This document shows, one piece after another, positions 51,297 through 60,482 of a DNA stretch of 64,000 nt. The DNA lies in the NCBI GenBank assembly GCA_963748295.1, contig CAVVIH010000001.1, positions 372,001-436,000 on the forward strand, written 5' to 3'. Each line of letters opens with the position of its first letter. Positions within the stretch are counted from its first letter, which is position 1. A program made the position numbers and the translations under genes. The stretch is from CAVVIH01 sp963748295. Its GTDB lineage: Bacteria > Acidobacteriota > Vicinamibacteria > Vicinamibacterales > 2-12-FULL-66-21. Below the pieces are notes generated by a model, which was given only the letters and a program-made list of their open reading frames with translations, made no database searches and was not told the origin of the DNA.

Positions 51297-52154
51297 TCAG
51301 CGCTTCTCGTCAAGGCGACGCGGGATCACGCCAGAGTCGATCGTCTTGCCCTGGTCCGTGATCGTCTGGAAGTGCAGCTCGTCGCCGATGATCTCGACGA
51401 TCATGAACGTGAAGCCTTCGTCGAACCCTTTCGCGGTCATCGCCGACTGGCCGATGTTGCCGCGCCGCAGCTTCGCCGAGGATCCGGAAACGATGTAGTG
51501 GATCCCGTTCTGCGGCTTCAGACGCTCGTAGAAGTGTTCGTGGCCGGTGAGGACGACGTCGACGCCGTTCTTGATGAACAGCGGCTCGATCTGCTCGCGC
51601 AGGCCCAGGTCGGAGCCATGTTTTTCGCCGGACGAGTACAGCGGATGGTGGAAGAACGCGATCTTCCAGTCGGAATCGCTCGACGCGAGCTCCTTCGCCA
51701 GCCAGTCCAGCTGGTCCTTCTGCATATAGTTGCTGTCGAGCGCGTAGAACCGGACGCTGCCGCGCGGCGCCTTGAAGGTGTAGAACCGTTCGCCGTTCAT
51801 GTTGAACGGCTTGTAGAGGCGCTGCGACGGATCGTCGTGATTGCCGAGCGCCGCGTAGAACTTCACGCCCGCATCGAGGAGCGGCTTGTAAGGCTTCTCG
51901 AACTTCGCCGCATAATCGCCTTCGCCCTCACTGCCGTACATGTTGTCGCCGAGCATCAGCACGAATTCGAACGGGTAGATTTTGTGCACCGCCGCGATGC
52001 GCTCGGCCACCTTCCGCTGCGCGCCGCCGCCGGTGCCGCTGTCGCCGATCACGGCGAACCGCACGCTGCCCTCCTTCATCGGCAGCGAGACCTGCTGGGC
52101 GGAAACGGACGCGCACGCGAGCGCGAGAGCTGGGACAACGAGAGTGCGGCGCAT
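51297..52154 (-). CDS. Secreted metallophosphoesterase (purple acid phosphatase-like)
   Basis: 285 residues with a signal peptide (MRRTLVVPALALACASVSAQ). The calcineurin-like metal-site motifs are all present: GDSG (D38), LGDNMYG (D70), GNHDD (N105, H106), FFHHPLY and GHEHFYER. The arrangement fits purple acid phosphatase/ApaH-like periplasmic enzymes that hydrolyse phosphomonoesters or diesters with a dinuclear metal centre. It starts at ATG 52154 and ends close to the palindromic element. The gene upstream (minus strand, 12 bases away) encodes an unknown secreted protein, so the two may be co-transcribed. Confidence 0.9.
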   Translation of the reverse strand: MRRTLVVPALALACASVSAQQVSLPMKEGSVRFAVIGDSGTGGGAQRKVAERIAAVHKIYPFEFVLMLGDNMYGSEGEGDYAAKFEKPYKPLLDAGVKFYAALGNHDDPSQRLYKPFNMNGERFYTFKAPRGSVRFYALDSNYMQKDQLDWLAKELASSDSDWKIAFFHHPLYSSGEKHGSDLGLREQIEPLFIKNGVDVVLTGHEHFYERLKPQNGIHYIVSGSSAKLRRGNIGQSAMTAKGFDEGFTFMIVEIIGDELHFQTITDQGKTIDSGVIPRRLDEKR

Positions 52155-52166
52155 GACGATCGGCTC

Positions 52167-52739
52167 CTATTTGATAACCGCGGGGACGAAGTCCACGATC
52201 AGGTTCGCGGGGACGTCGCGCAGGATCAGATCTTTCCCCACGATGCGGTACTCCAGCTCTTCGGGCAGTCTCGGCAGGTTGGCGAGGAGGCTCGGAGGCA
52301 TGGTGGGAAGCGGCTGCTCGTCGGGGTAACGCGCGTTCACCTTGACGGGAATCGCCTTCCGCGGCGGCGCGTCTTCCTTCATGGCTTCTTTGGTTTCCGC
52401 GCCCTGAGGCCCCGTGACCTGCGGGTACATCAGCTTGCGAACCAGCTTCGCCACTTCCGGCGTGAAGATCTCACCCTGGCGCGCGTTCGGCCGGAGCTCG
52501 CGGATCTTTGCCGCGAGCGCATCCTGCGCCGTCTTGATCGCGGCCGCATCCTTGGTTTCCTTGATCGGCGGCGCGTCCTTCGCGGCGTTCTTGTGCAGCT
52601 CGACGTACTTCTTGATGCGCTCCTGGTAGTCGACCTGCAGTTTTGCGTCGGAATTGGCGACTTGCGCAATCGCCAGCGACGAGCTGGCCCACAAGCTGAA
52701 CAACGCGAACGCGATCACCGTACGGCCGAGATTGGGCAT
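52167..52739 (-). CDS. Secreted protein of unknown function
   Basis: 190 residues with a signal peptide (RTVIAFALFSLWASSSLAIAQ, residues ~6-26). The mature part is Lys/Ala/Pro-rich with a helical stretch (LQVDYQERIKKYVELHKNAAKDAPP, QDALAAKIRELRPNARQGEIFTPEVAKLVRKLMYP in parts) and a conserved-looking C terminus (LEYRIVGKDLILRDVPANLIVDFVP). I do not recognise a named domain; similar short secreted proteins seem common in acidobacteria. The ATG at 52739 was chosen to start at the signal peptide. It lies 12 bases before the phosphoesterase gene on the same strand and just downstream of the copy C repeat. Confidence 0.75.
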   Translation of the reverse strand: MPNLGRTVIAFALFSLWASSSLAIAQVANSDAKLQVDYQERIKKYVELHKNAAKDAPPIKETKDAAAIKTAQDALAAKIRELRPNARQGEIFTPEVAKLVRKLMYPQVTGPQGAETKEAMKEDAPPRKAIPVKVNARYPDEQPLPTMPPSLLANLPRLPEELEYRIVGKDLILRDVPANLIVDFVPAVIK

Positions 52740-52775
52740 CAAACCTCCGCAGCAGGGTGATTCAAGGAGTGTGCC

Positions 52776-52931
52776 CACACTCAACTCCCAACTCCCAAAG
52801 CCCAACTGCCAATTCCCAACTCACAAATCCCAACTCCCAAATTTTTTCCTGGGCTGGGGGTTGTTGGGAGTTGGGAGTTGGTCTTGTTGGGAGTGCCTTT
52901 TTGGGAGTTGGTTTTTTTGGGAGTTGGGAGT
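52776..52931. repeat. Inverted CCCAACT/AGTTGGG heptamer array (copy C, longest)
   Basis: The left arm (52776-52855) has many CCCAACT-type units. The right arm (52856-52931) has TTGGGAG/AGTTGGG units with TTTTT and TTTTTTT runs. It begins immediately after the stop codon of the orphan permease gene, which reads leftward, so it sits where that gene's terminator is expected. T-runs are present on the left arm for one direction and on the right for the other. Confidence 0.8.
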
Positions 52932-55403
<2,472 letters not shown>

Positions 55404-55490
55404 GGGAGCTTAGACGGGGCGGTCGCGAGGATCGTTCGCTTGCGCGGAGGCGGCCGCCTGCCGCGCCGAAGCGCTTGCGCGAAGGCGGGC

Positions 55491-55913
55491 CTAATCGTCG
55501 CCCGGGACTCGTCCGCGACCCCGCTTGGTTTCCGATCGCCGCTTCTTGGCCTGCACGCGCCGTTCGTGAGCCGCCGCGCCCGGTTTCGTCTTGCGGCGGC
55601 GCTTCGGCTTCGTCAGCGCACGACGCACCAGATCGGCAAGGCGCTGCCGCGCGTCCTCGCGGTTGCCCGCCTGCGTGCGATGGCGCCGGGCATCGATCAG
55701 GATGACGTCGTCGGCCGTCATCCGGCTGCCGGCCAGCACTCGAAGCCGCTCCCGGGCCTCGTCGTCGAGCCATCCGGCCCGCGTCGTGTCGAAGCGCAGC
55801 TCCACCGCGGTCGCCACTTTGTTGACGTTCTGTCCGCCCGGGCCGGACGCCCTGACGAAACGTTCGTCGAGCTCCCAGTCTTCGATGGCGATGCTGTCGG
55901 TGACGCGCAGCAC
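55491..55913 (-). CDS. arfB: ArfB-type peptidyl-tRNA hydrolase (ribosome rescue)
   Basis: 140 residues. The GGQ motif lies in RASGPGGQNVNKVATAVELRFD (26-28), as in class I release factors, with no codon-recognition domain. The C-terminal tail is strongly basic (KPKRRRKTKPGAAAHERRVQAKKRR), which in ArfB (YaeJ) enters the empty mRNA channel of stalled ribosomes. The protein releases the nascent peptide from non-stop complexes. The start is GTG at 55913. It lies 4 bases after the stop of the VWFA gene upstream (minus strand), so it may be expressed with it. Length and motif order match the family well. Confidence 0.95.
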   Translation of the reverse strand: MLRVTDSIAIEDWELDERFVRASGPGGQNVNKVATAVELRFDTTRAGWLDDEARERLRVLAGSRMTADDVILIDARRHRTQAGNREDARQRLADLVRRALTKPKRRRKTKPGAAAHERRVQAKKRRSETKRGRGRVPGDD

Positions 55914-55917
55914 GACG

Positions 55918-57630
55918 TCAGTAGAATTTCGTCACGACGGTGCCGACGACGTCCGCGCGATAGTCGTAGACGACGACTTTGAGGTGCCGGCTGGAGTTCT
56001 TCGCCGGCAGGCGGATTGTGTACTCGATGCCGTCCCGGAGCGTCTGTTTGTATTTGTCGTCCGGCACCGTGACCCTGATCTTCTTCCAGGCGTCGCCGGT
56101 GGCCTTGCCGTCCATGTCGTTGCAGTAGATGGCAACGGTCAGTTCTCCGGTGCGGCCGCCGTCCTCGGTCTCGAGCGCGAGACGCGAGATGTCGATCGTC
56201 AGATCGACGATCGCATCGCCGTCGCCGTCGCTGCCGCGCTGCAGGGTGGGTTTCACCTTCACCTTGATGTCGCGGACCTGATCGGGATAGAGCGCGGCGG
56301 CCTGCACGCGGCTGAACGTGAGGAATTCTTCGCGGTTATACGGGACGAGCTGCTGGCGGCCGTAGTAGCCGCTCCTCGACGCCAGGCTCACGTCGGGTCG
56401 ATTCACCTTCACCTGAATCCGCCGGTAGCGTCCATCCCAGTTCGAATTCGTCGGCGAGTAGCCGAGCAGGTACTGGAAGCGGGTGGACTCGTCGATGCGT
56501 TCGATCGCCTTGTCGGCATAGGCGTAGATCGATGCATGGCCGCCGGTGAGGTCGGACATCGTCCGCAGCGTGGACATCGCGAAGCTTTCGGTGAAGGTCG
56601 GTCCCGGGAGGCCGGCCGCGCGGCTCGCGGTGGCCGGCTCGCCGCCGCTCAGTCCGCCGGTTTGAATCGTATCGAGCACCACGCGCGCATCGTTGGCCAT
56701 CGCCGCGATGCTGGTGTCGTCCTCGAGCCGTGGCAGGAACAACCCGCGCTCCGTGATGAAGACGAGATGCTTCTCCCCTTCGAGATACCGCAGGTACTCG
56801 ATGCCCGTGTAGATGTTCTCGAGGTCGGTCATCGTCTGCGAGTGGTTGAGCAGGTACTCGTCGAGTGACGTGTCGAATTCCGGCAGGCGTTCGCCGCTGG
56901 CGGCCACATCGGTGTTCAGACGGATATCGACGCCCCGGCGGTAGTCCTGCGCGATGCGGCCGCGATCCGTGACACGACCGGGTGGAACGGTCCGAAATCC
57001 GAGTCCGCCCGGACCGGCGAAGATCCCATCGATTCTTGCCTGCACCTGGTCGGGGATCGTGTTGCCGCCGAAGAGTCCCGCCAGCCCGCTGCCGGAGCCG
57101 TGAGCCAGGCGGGCTTCGACCTCGTGATGACCGTCACGAAACCGCTCGAGCATGGCGACGAGCTGCGCGCGATCGGTGCTGAAGTCGGTGGCCCGATTGT
57201 AGGCGAGCACCGCGGCGACGTCCTGCGGCAGCAGCCGCTCGCGCACGAAACGGATCGTGGCGTTGATGCCCTTCGATGGACCCTCGAGCCGTCCGCGGCC
57301 GAGCACGATGAGGAACGTTCGCTTGCGCTGCGGCGCGAGTCCCGCCACCGGGCCGGCGTCGCGGACTTCGGTGATCGCGGTCGTCTCTTCGGGCACGAGC
57401 GCGTGCTTCGAGAAGTGGCGAATCTCCTGGCGCACGCCGTCCTCGACGATCGTGAAGTCGGCCTGCGTCAGATCGGTGACCGGTTTTCCGTCACGATCGA
57501 GCACGCGGATGTCGACGGGCACGAGCGCGATGGTGCTCCGGAACGTGCCCGGAACGGGGGATGGCTGTTGCTGTTGTGCAGCGAGTGAGACGGCGGCGAG
57601 GAACGTTGCGCAGGCAATCGATCGCGTCAT
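55918..57630 (-). CDS. VWFA-related acidobacterial secreted protein
   Basis: 570 residues with a signal peptide (MTRSIACATFLAAVSLAAQQ). The N-terminal beta domain has VPVDIRVLDRDGKPVTDLTQADFTIVEDG. A VWFA-like fold follows with FLIVLGRGRLEGPSKG in place of a DxSxS MIDAS, so metal binding is doubtful. The rest includes EGEKHLVFITERGLFLPRLED, RFQYLLGYSPTN and a C-terminal beta domain. It is an intact paralogue of the broken gene at 1291 and serves as a reference for its frame repair. The gene starts at ATG 57630 and is followed 4 bases later by arfB. It is probably periplasmic or surface-exposed; role unknown. Confidence 0.9.
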   Translation of the reverse strand: MTRSIACATFLAAVSLAAQQQQPSPVPGTFRSTIALVPVDIRVLDRDGKPVTDLTQADFTIVEDGVRQEIRHFSKHALVPEETTAITEVRDAGPVAGLAPQRKRTFLIVLGRGRLEGPSKGINATIRFVRERLLPQDVAAVLAYNRATDFSTDRAQLVAMLERFRDGHHEVEARLAHGSGSGLAGLFGGNTIPDQVQARIDGIFAGPGGLGFRTVPPGRVTDRGRIAQDYRRGVDIRLNTDVAASGERLPEFDTSLDEYLLNHSQTMTDLENIYTGIEYLRYLEGEKHLVFITERGLFLPRLEDDTSIAAMANDARVVLDTIQTGGLSGGEPATASRAAGLPGPTFTESFAMSTLRTMSDLTGGHASIYAYADKAIERIDESTRFQYLLGYSPTNSNWDGRYRRIQVKVNRPDVSLASRSGYYGRQQLVPYNREEFLTFSRVQAAALYPDQVRDIKVKVKPTLQRGSDGDGDAIVDLTIDISRLALETEDGGRTGELTVAIYCNDMDGKATGDAWKKIRVTVPDDKYKQTLRDGIEYTIRLPAKNSSRHLKVVVYDYRADVVGTVVTKFY

Positions 57631-57675
57631 GACCCCGTGCGCGGAACAGGATACCTCAGGCGCGCGCCGTTTCGG

Positions 57676-58584
57676 TCAGCGCCCAAGCTCAGCCGCAGCC
57701 GGCGGCGAAAGGACCAGGCGGGTGTCGTTGAGCAGCGCGCCGATCGACGCCAGAAAGGTGTCCGCATCCACCTCCGCGGCGTTCACGTGGCCGCCCCGGA
57801 CCTCGACGAACTTCTTCGAAGCTCGGGCCGCGTCGAAAAGGCGCCGGCCCTGGCCGATGGGAATCACGCTGTCTTCGGGACTGTGAAGGAACAGCATCGG
57901 CGACTTGATGCGGTCGACCCGATCGACGGCATCAAACGGATTGCGCATGATCAATCGGATGGGGAAGAGCGGGTAGCGCGCCTGACCGATCCCGACGAGC
58001 GATGCCGGCGCGCCTTCGAGAATGACCGCTGCTTCAGGCACCTGCGACGCGAGATCGACCGCTACCGCGGCGCCAAGCGACCAGCCGTAGATCGCGATCC
58101 GCTCCGGCGGCACACCGAGTTTCTGCCGCAGGTGATCGTAGGCCGCGCGCGCGTCGGCGTAGACCGCGGGCTCGCTCGGCACGCCGTCCAGGCCGCCAAA
58201 CCCGCGATACTCGGGCGCCAGCACGTTGAGGCCCAGCAGCCGCAGCTGCTCGTATCGTGCGATGTTGAAGCGGCTGGCGATCGATCCGGCATTGCCGTGG
58301 AGAAACAGCACCCACGGCGCGGTTGCCGAATCCGCCGGCCGCCGCATTTCCCATCCGAACTGGTGAAGACCGTCGGCCCGCTGGAGGTCGACTTGTGAGA
58401 GAGGCGGTGACGGCCGCGCCGTGCCAAGCGTCGCGCCGGCCCTGAACACGAGCCGCGTCTCCTGCGTCATCAGCCAGATCGCGGCGCCGATGTATACGAC
58501 GACGATTGCCGCCGCCAGCCGGAGAAGAGCGCGGCCGGGGCGGAAACGGCGCGCCGGCGGGTTCGCGGCTGTGTCGTTATTCAT
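57676..58584 (-). CDS. Membrane-anchored alpha/beta hydrolase (Bem46-like)
   Basis: 302 residues. A cytoplasmic basic N terminus and one membrane helix (~19-40, ALLRLAAAIVVVYIGAAIWLM) precede an alpha/beta hydrolase domain. The oxyanion-loop motif LFLHGNAGS lies at ~93-101. The triad is S169 (GWSLGAA), D238 (HSPEDSVIP) and H266 (GGHVNAA). It resembles the BEM46/YfhR-type serine hydrolases of the envelope, probably an esterase or peptidase-like enzyme. It starts at ATG 58584, overlapping the end of the upstream gene by 8 bases, which implies translational coupling. Confidence 0.88.
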   Translation of the reverse strand: MNNDTAANPPARRFRPGRALLRLAAAIVVVYIGAAIWLMTQETRLVFRAGATLGTARPSPPLSQVDLQRADGLHQFGWEMRRPADSATAPWVLFLHGNAGSIASRFNIARYEQLRLLGLNVLAPEYRGFGGLDGVPSEPAVYADARAAYDHLRQKLGVPPERIAIYGWSLGAAVAVDLASQVPEAAVILEGAPASLVGIGQARYPLFPIRLIMRNPFDAVDRVDRIKSPMLFLHSPEDSVIPIGQGRRLFDAARASKKFVEVRGGHVNAAEVDADTFLASIGALLNDTRLVLSPPAAAELGR

Positions 58585-59443
58585 GCGGTGCGGGCGCCAA
58601 CGGTATGCGCTTGTAACCCGAGTAGGTCGTCACGAGATCGATGTCGAACTTCCTGAACAACAGAGTACGTCCGGTCGCGTCGAAGACGACCTCCGCGGGC
58701 AGCCACGCGTTTTCGAACTTCCGTCGCGCGAACACGAAACGGCTGCCCTCGTGCAGGCGGCCGAGAATCCCCCAGCCGATCGTCACGTCGTCACGGGCTC
58801 GCATCTCGAGCCTGGCGATCTGGTAATCGTTTGGCGAGATCCACGCGCGGCCCTCGAACTGCTTCATCCAGCGTCCTTCGCGAGTGGCGACCGTCGCCGC
58901 GGGATTCGGGGTGAGCGCGACGACGACCATCGGCTGTCCATCGACGATTTCGCGTCCGATCACAGCCGGCTCGAACACCGCGAAGCCGTCATCGATGATC
59001 GCATCGCGCTCGCGGCGGGCGTCGGTTTCCACCTTCAGCCGGGCGGCCCGCTCGCGCGCTGTTTCGCGCTTCAGGCGCGCGGCTTCCGCGGCGAGGTGCG
59101 CGGCATGCTCGCGATCGCCTCGGGCGAGCTCGGCCTCGCTGAGCGGACGGCCATCGATTGCGATCAGGCGCTTATACGTCCGTCCCGACACGGCAGAGGG
59201 ATAGACCTCGAACGTGCGTTCGGCGCCGACCTCGACCCTCCCCATCTTCGACACGCGGACGTCCCGCCGCTGCTCGAGGTAACTGAAGTGGGCCTGCAGC
59301 TCGTAATCGAGGCGCACCGCCTCGCGAACGCGGCGCGCGAGGTCGGCGGCGTCCGGCATGGCGGTTTGCGCCGGGATCCGCGCCGTCATCGCGCAGAGTG
59401 AGACGGCCGTCGCGACGCTTGCGCGCCAGAGAAGAGTCGTCAT
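58577..59443 (-). CDS. Secreted protein of unknown function with a charged helical middle
   Basis: 288 residues with a signal peptide (ASVATAVSLCAMTARIPAQ). Residues ~30-100 include VRLDYELQAHFSYLEQRRDVRVSKMGRVEVG. A highly charged helical stretch follows (~107-150; HAAHLAAEAARLKRETARE). A beta-rich C terminus contains EGRAWISPNDYQIARLEMRA, resembling outer-membrane lipoprotein-sorting (LolA/LolB-like) folds; this is only an impression. The ATG at 59443 was chosen to start with the signal peptide. The gene's end overlaps the hydrolase gene by 8 bases. Function unknown. Confidence 0.75.
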   Translation of the reverse strand: MTTLLWRASVATAVSLCAMTARIPAQTAMPDAADLARRVREAVRLDYELQAHFSYLEQRRDVRVSKMGRVEVGAERTFEVYPSAVSGRTYKRLIAIDGRPLSEAELARGDREHAAHLAAEAARLKRETARERAARLKVETDARRERDAIIDDGFAVFEPAVIGREIVDGQPMVVVALTPNPAATVATREGRWMKQFEGRAWISPNDYQIARLEMRARDDVTIGWGILGRLHEGSRFVFARRKFENAWLPAEVVFDATGRTLLFRKFDIDLVTTYSGYKRIPLAPAPHE

Positions 59444-59537
59444 TTGCCGGATACAAGAAGAATAGCAGTTTCTGCGCACCGCCAGTCTCAACTGCTGACG
59501 TCTGCCCGTTTGCATGGGCGGCGGCGGAGGTACACGA

Positions 59538-59729
59538 ATGGACCAGCACGACAAGAATCCCCAGAAGGACCCGAACCTCGAGCGGAATCCGGACGATCGT
59601 GAGGACAGCGAGATCACCAATCGTGAAGAGGATCTCCAGCGCGAGGGGAATCTCGGGAACGAGCGGAACCGGAATCAGCCGGACACCGAACGCCGGCCCG
59701 GTGGGAACCGCGAGAACTTGAACCGCTAG
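59538..59729 (+). CDS. Small, highly charged, disordered protein
   Basis: 63 residues with almost no hydrophobic side chains (MDQHDKNPQKDPNLERNPDD...), rich in Asp, Glu, Asn, Arg and Gln. The ATG at 59538 has GGAGG 7 bases upstream, among the best ribosome-binding sites in the window; an upstream in-frame start at 59514 would add a Gly run and looks less likely. A strong terminator follows 14 bases after the stop. The composition resembles stress or desiccation-type hydrophilins, but no family is recognised. A single-gene transcript is likely. Confidence 0.7.
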   Translation: MDQHDKNPQKDPNLERNPDDREDSEITNREEDLQREGNLGNERNRNQPDTERRPGGNRENLNR

Positions 59730-59742
59730 GTAGCCGGGTTCC

Positions 59743-59779
59743 ACGGGCAGTGTGGCCGAACTTTCACACTGCCCGTTTT
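59743..59779 (+). terminator. Intrinsic terminator after the small charged protein gene
   Basis: A perfect 12-base stem, ACGGGCAGTGTG / CACACTGCCCGT, with a 10-base loop and a TTTT tail. It is the clearest rho-independent terminator in the window. Confidence 0.85.
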
Positions 59780-59783
59780 GAGT

Positions 59784-59789
59784 TATGCT
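59784..59789 (+). promoter_or_regulatory. Possible -10 of the YdeI-like gene
   Basis: TATGCT (4 of 6 matches) lies 7 bases before the ATG at 59797, just after the terminator. It would again give a leaderless message and favours 59797 over the ATG at 59785, which lies inside this hexamer. Confidence 0.35.
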
Positions 59790-59796
59790 GCGCGCC

Positions 59797-60420
59797 ATGC
59801 CCCAGCGGCCACATCGATCGGCGGCGCGCGACGACATCGGCCGCTTCGAGCCAGCGGATCGCGCCGCCTGGCGCAACTGGCTCGACCGCAATCACAGCAC
59901 CAGCACCGGCGTCTGGCTCGTATTCAGGAAAGGCGCCGCACGTCAGCTGACCTATGACGCGTCTGTCGAAGAGGCGCTCTGCTTCGGCTGGATCGACAGC
60001 ACCCTGAACCCGATCGACGCCTCGCGCTACATGCAGCTCTTCACGCCGAGAAAGGCGAAGAGCGGGTGGTCGCGCATCAACAAGGCGCGCGTGCTGAAAG
60101 TGATCGCCGAAGGGCTGATGATGCCGGCGGGCCGGCAGAAAATTGCCGCGGCCAAGCGCGACGGCTCATGGAAGGCGCTCGACGCCGTCGAATCGCTGAA
60201 AGTGCCGGCCGATTTCCGGGCGGCGCTCGACGCGAACCCGGACGCCAGGGCGAACTACGACGCGCTCACCGCTTCGGGGAAGAAGCGCTACCTGCACTGG
60301 ATCAACAACGTCAAACGGCCTGAGACGCGTGCGCGGCGCGTGCAGGAGGCGCTGGCCAAGCTCGCCCGCAACGTGTCGGTGCCGCATCCGCCGAAATCGG
60401 TCCGGCACGTCGCCCGTTGA
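59797..60420 (+). CDS. YdeI/OmpD-associated family protein
   Basis: 207 residues, cytoplasmic. It has the family pattern FEPADRAAWRNWLDRNHSTSTGVWLVFRK, then YDASVEEALCFGWIDSTLNPID and the YMQLFTPRKAKSGWSRINKARV block (in parts), ending in a conserved helical C terminus (YDALTASGKKRYLHWINNVKRPETRARRV). In Gram-positive relatives the family is linked to bacteriocin resistance and in enterics to stress; the biochemical role is not established. An ATG at 59785 would add four residues. The stop codon falls at the edge of a GTCGCAC repeat array. Monocistronic. Confidence 0.88.
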   Translation: MPQRPHRSAARDDIGRFEPADRAAWRNWLDRNHSTSTGVWLVFRKGAARQLTYDASVEEALCFGWIDSTLNPIDASRYMQLFTPRKAKSGWSRINKARVLKVIAEGLMMPAGRQKIAAAKRDGSWKALDAVESLKVPADFRAALDANPDARANYDALTASGKKRYLHWINNVKRPETRARRVQEALAKLARNVSVPHPPKSVRHVAR

Positions 60421-60478
60421 GCACGTCGCACGTGACATGCCCCTCCCGCACGTCGCACGTCGCACGTCGCACGTGACA
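60404..60478. repeat. Heptamer repeat, GTCGCAC (GTGCGAC) family
   Basis: Several units of CACGTCGCACGT / GTCGCAC in two blocks, overlapping the last codons of the YdeI-like gene and filling the 62-base gap to the convergent orphan permease gene. It is the same unit as the left half of the array at 32083-32206, in the opposite orientation. Confidence 0.8.
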
Positions 60479-60482
60479 AGAA

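Noticed and set aside
51092..51313. Small ORFs inside the palindromic element
   Set aside because: Their peptides are translations of the GGAGTCAC-type repeats and the arms; no ribosome-binding site or family similarity.
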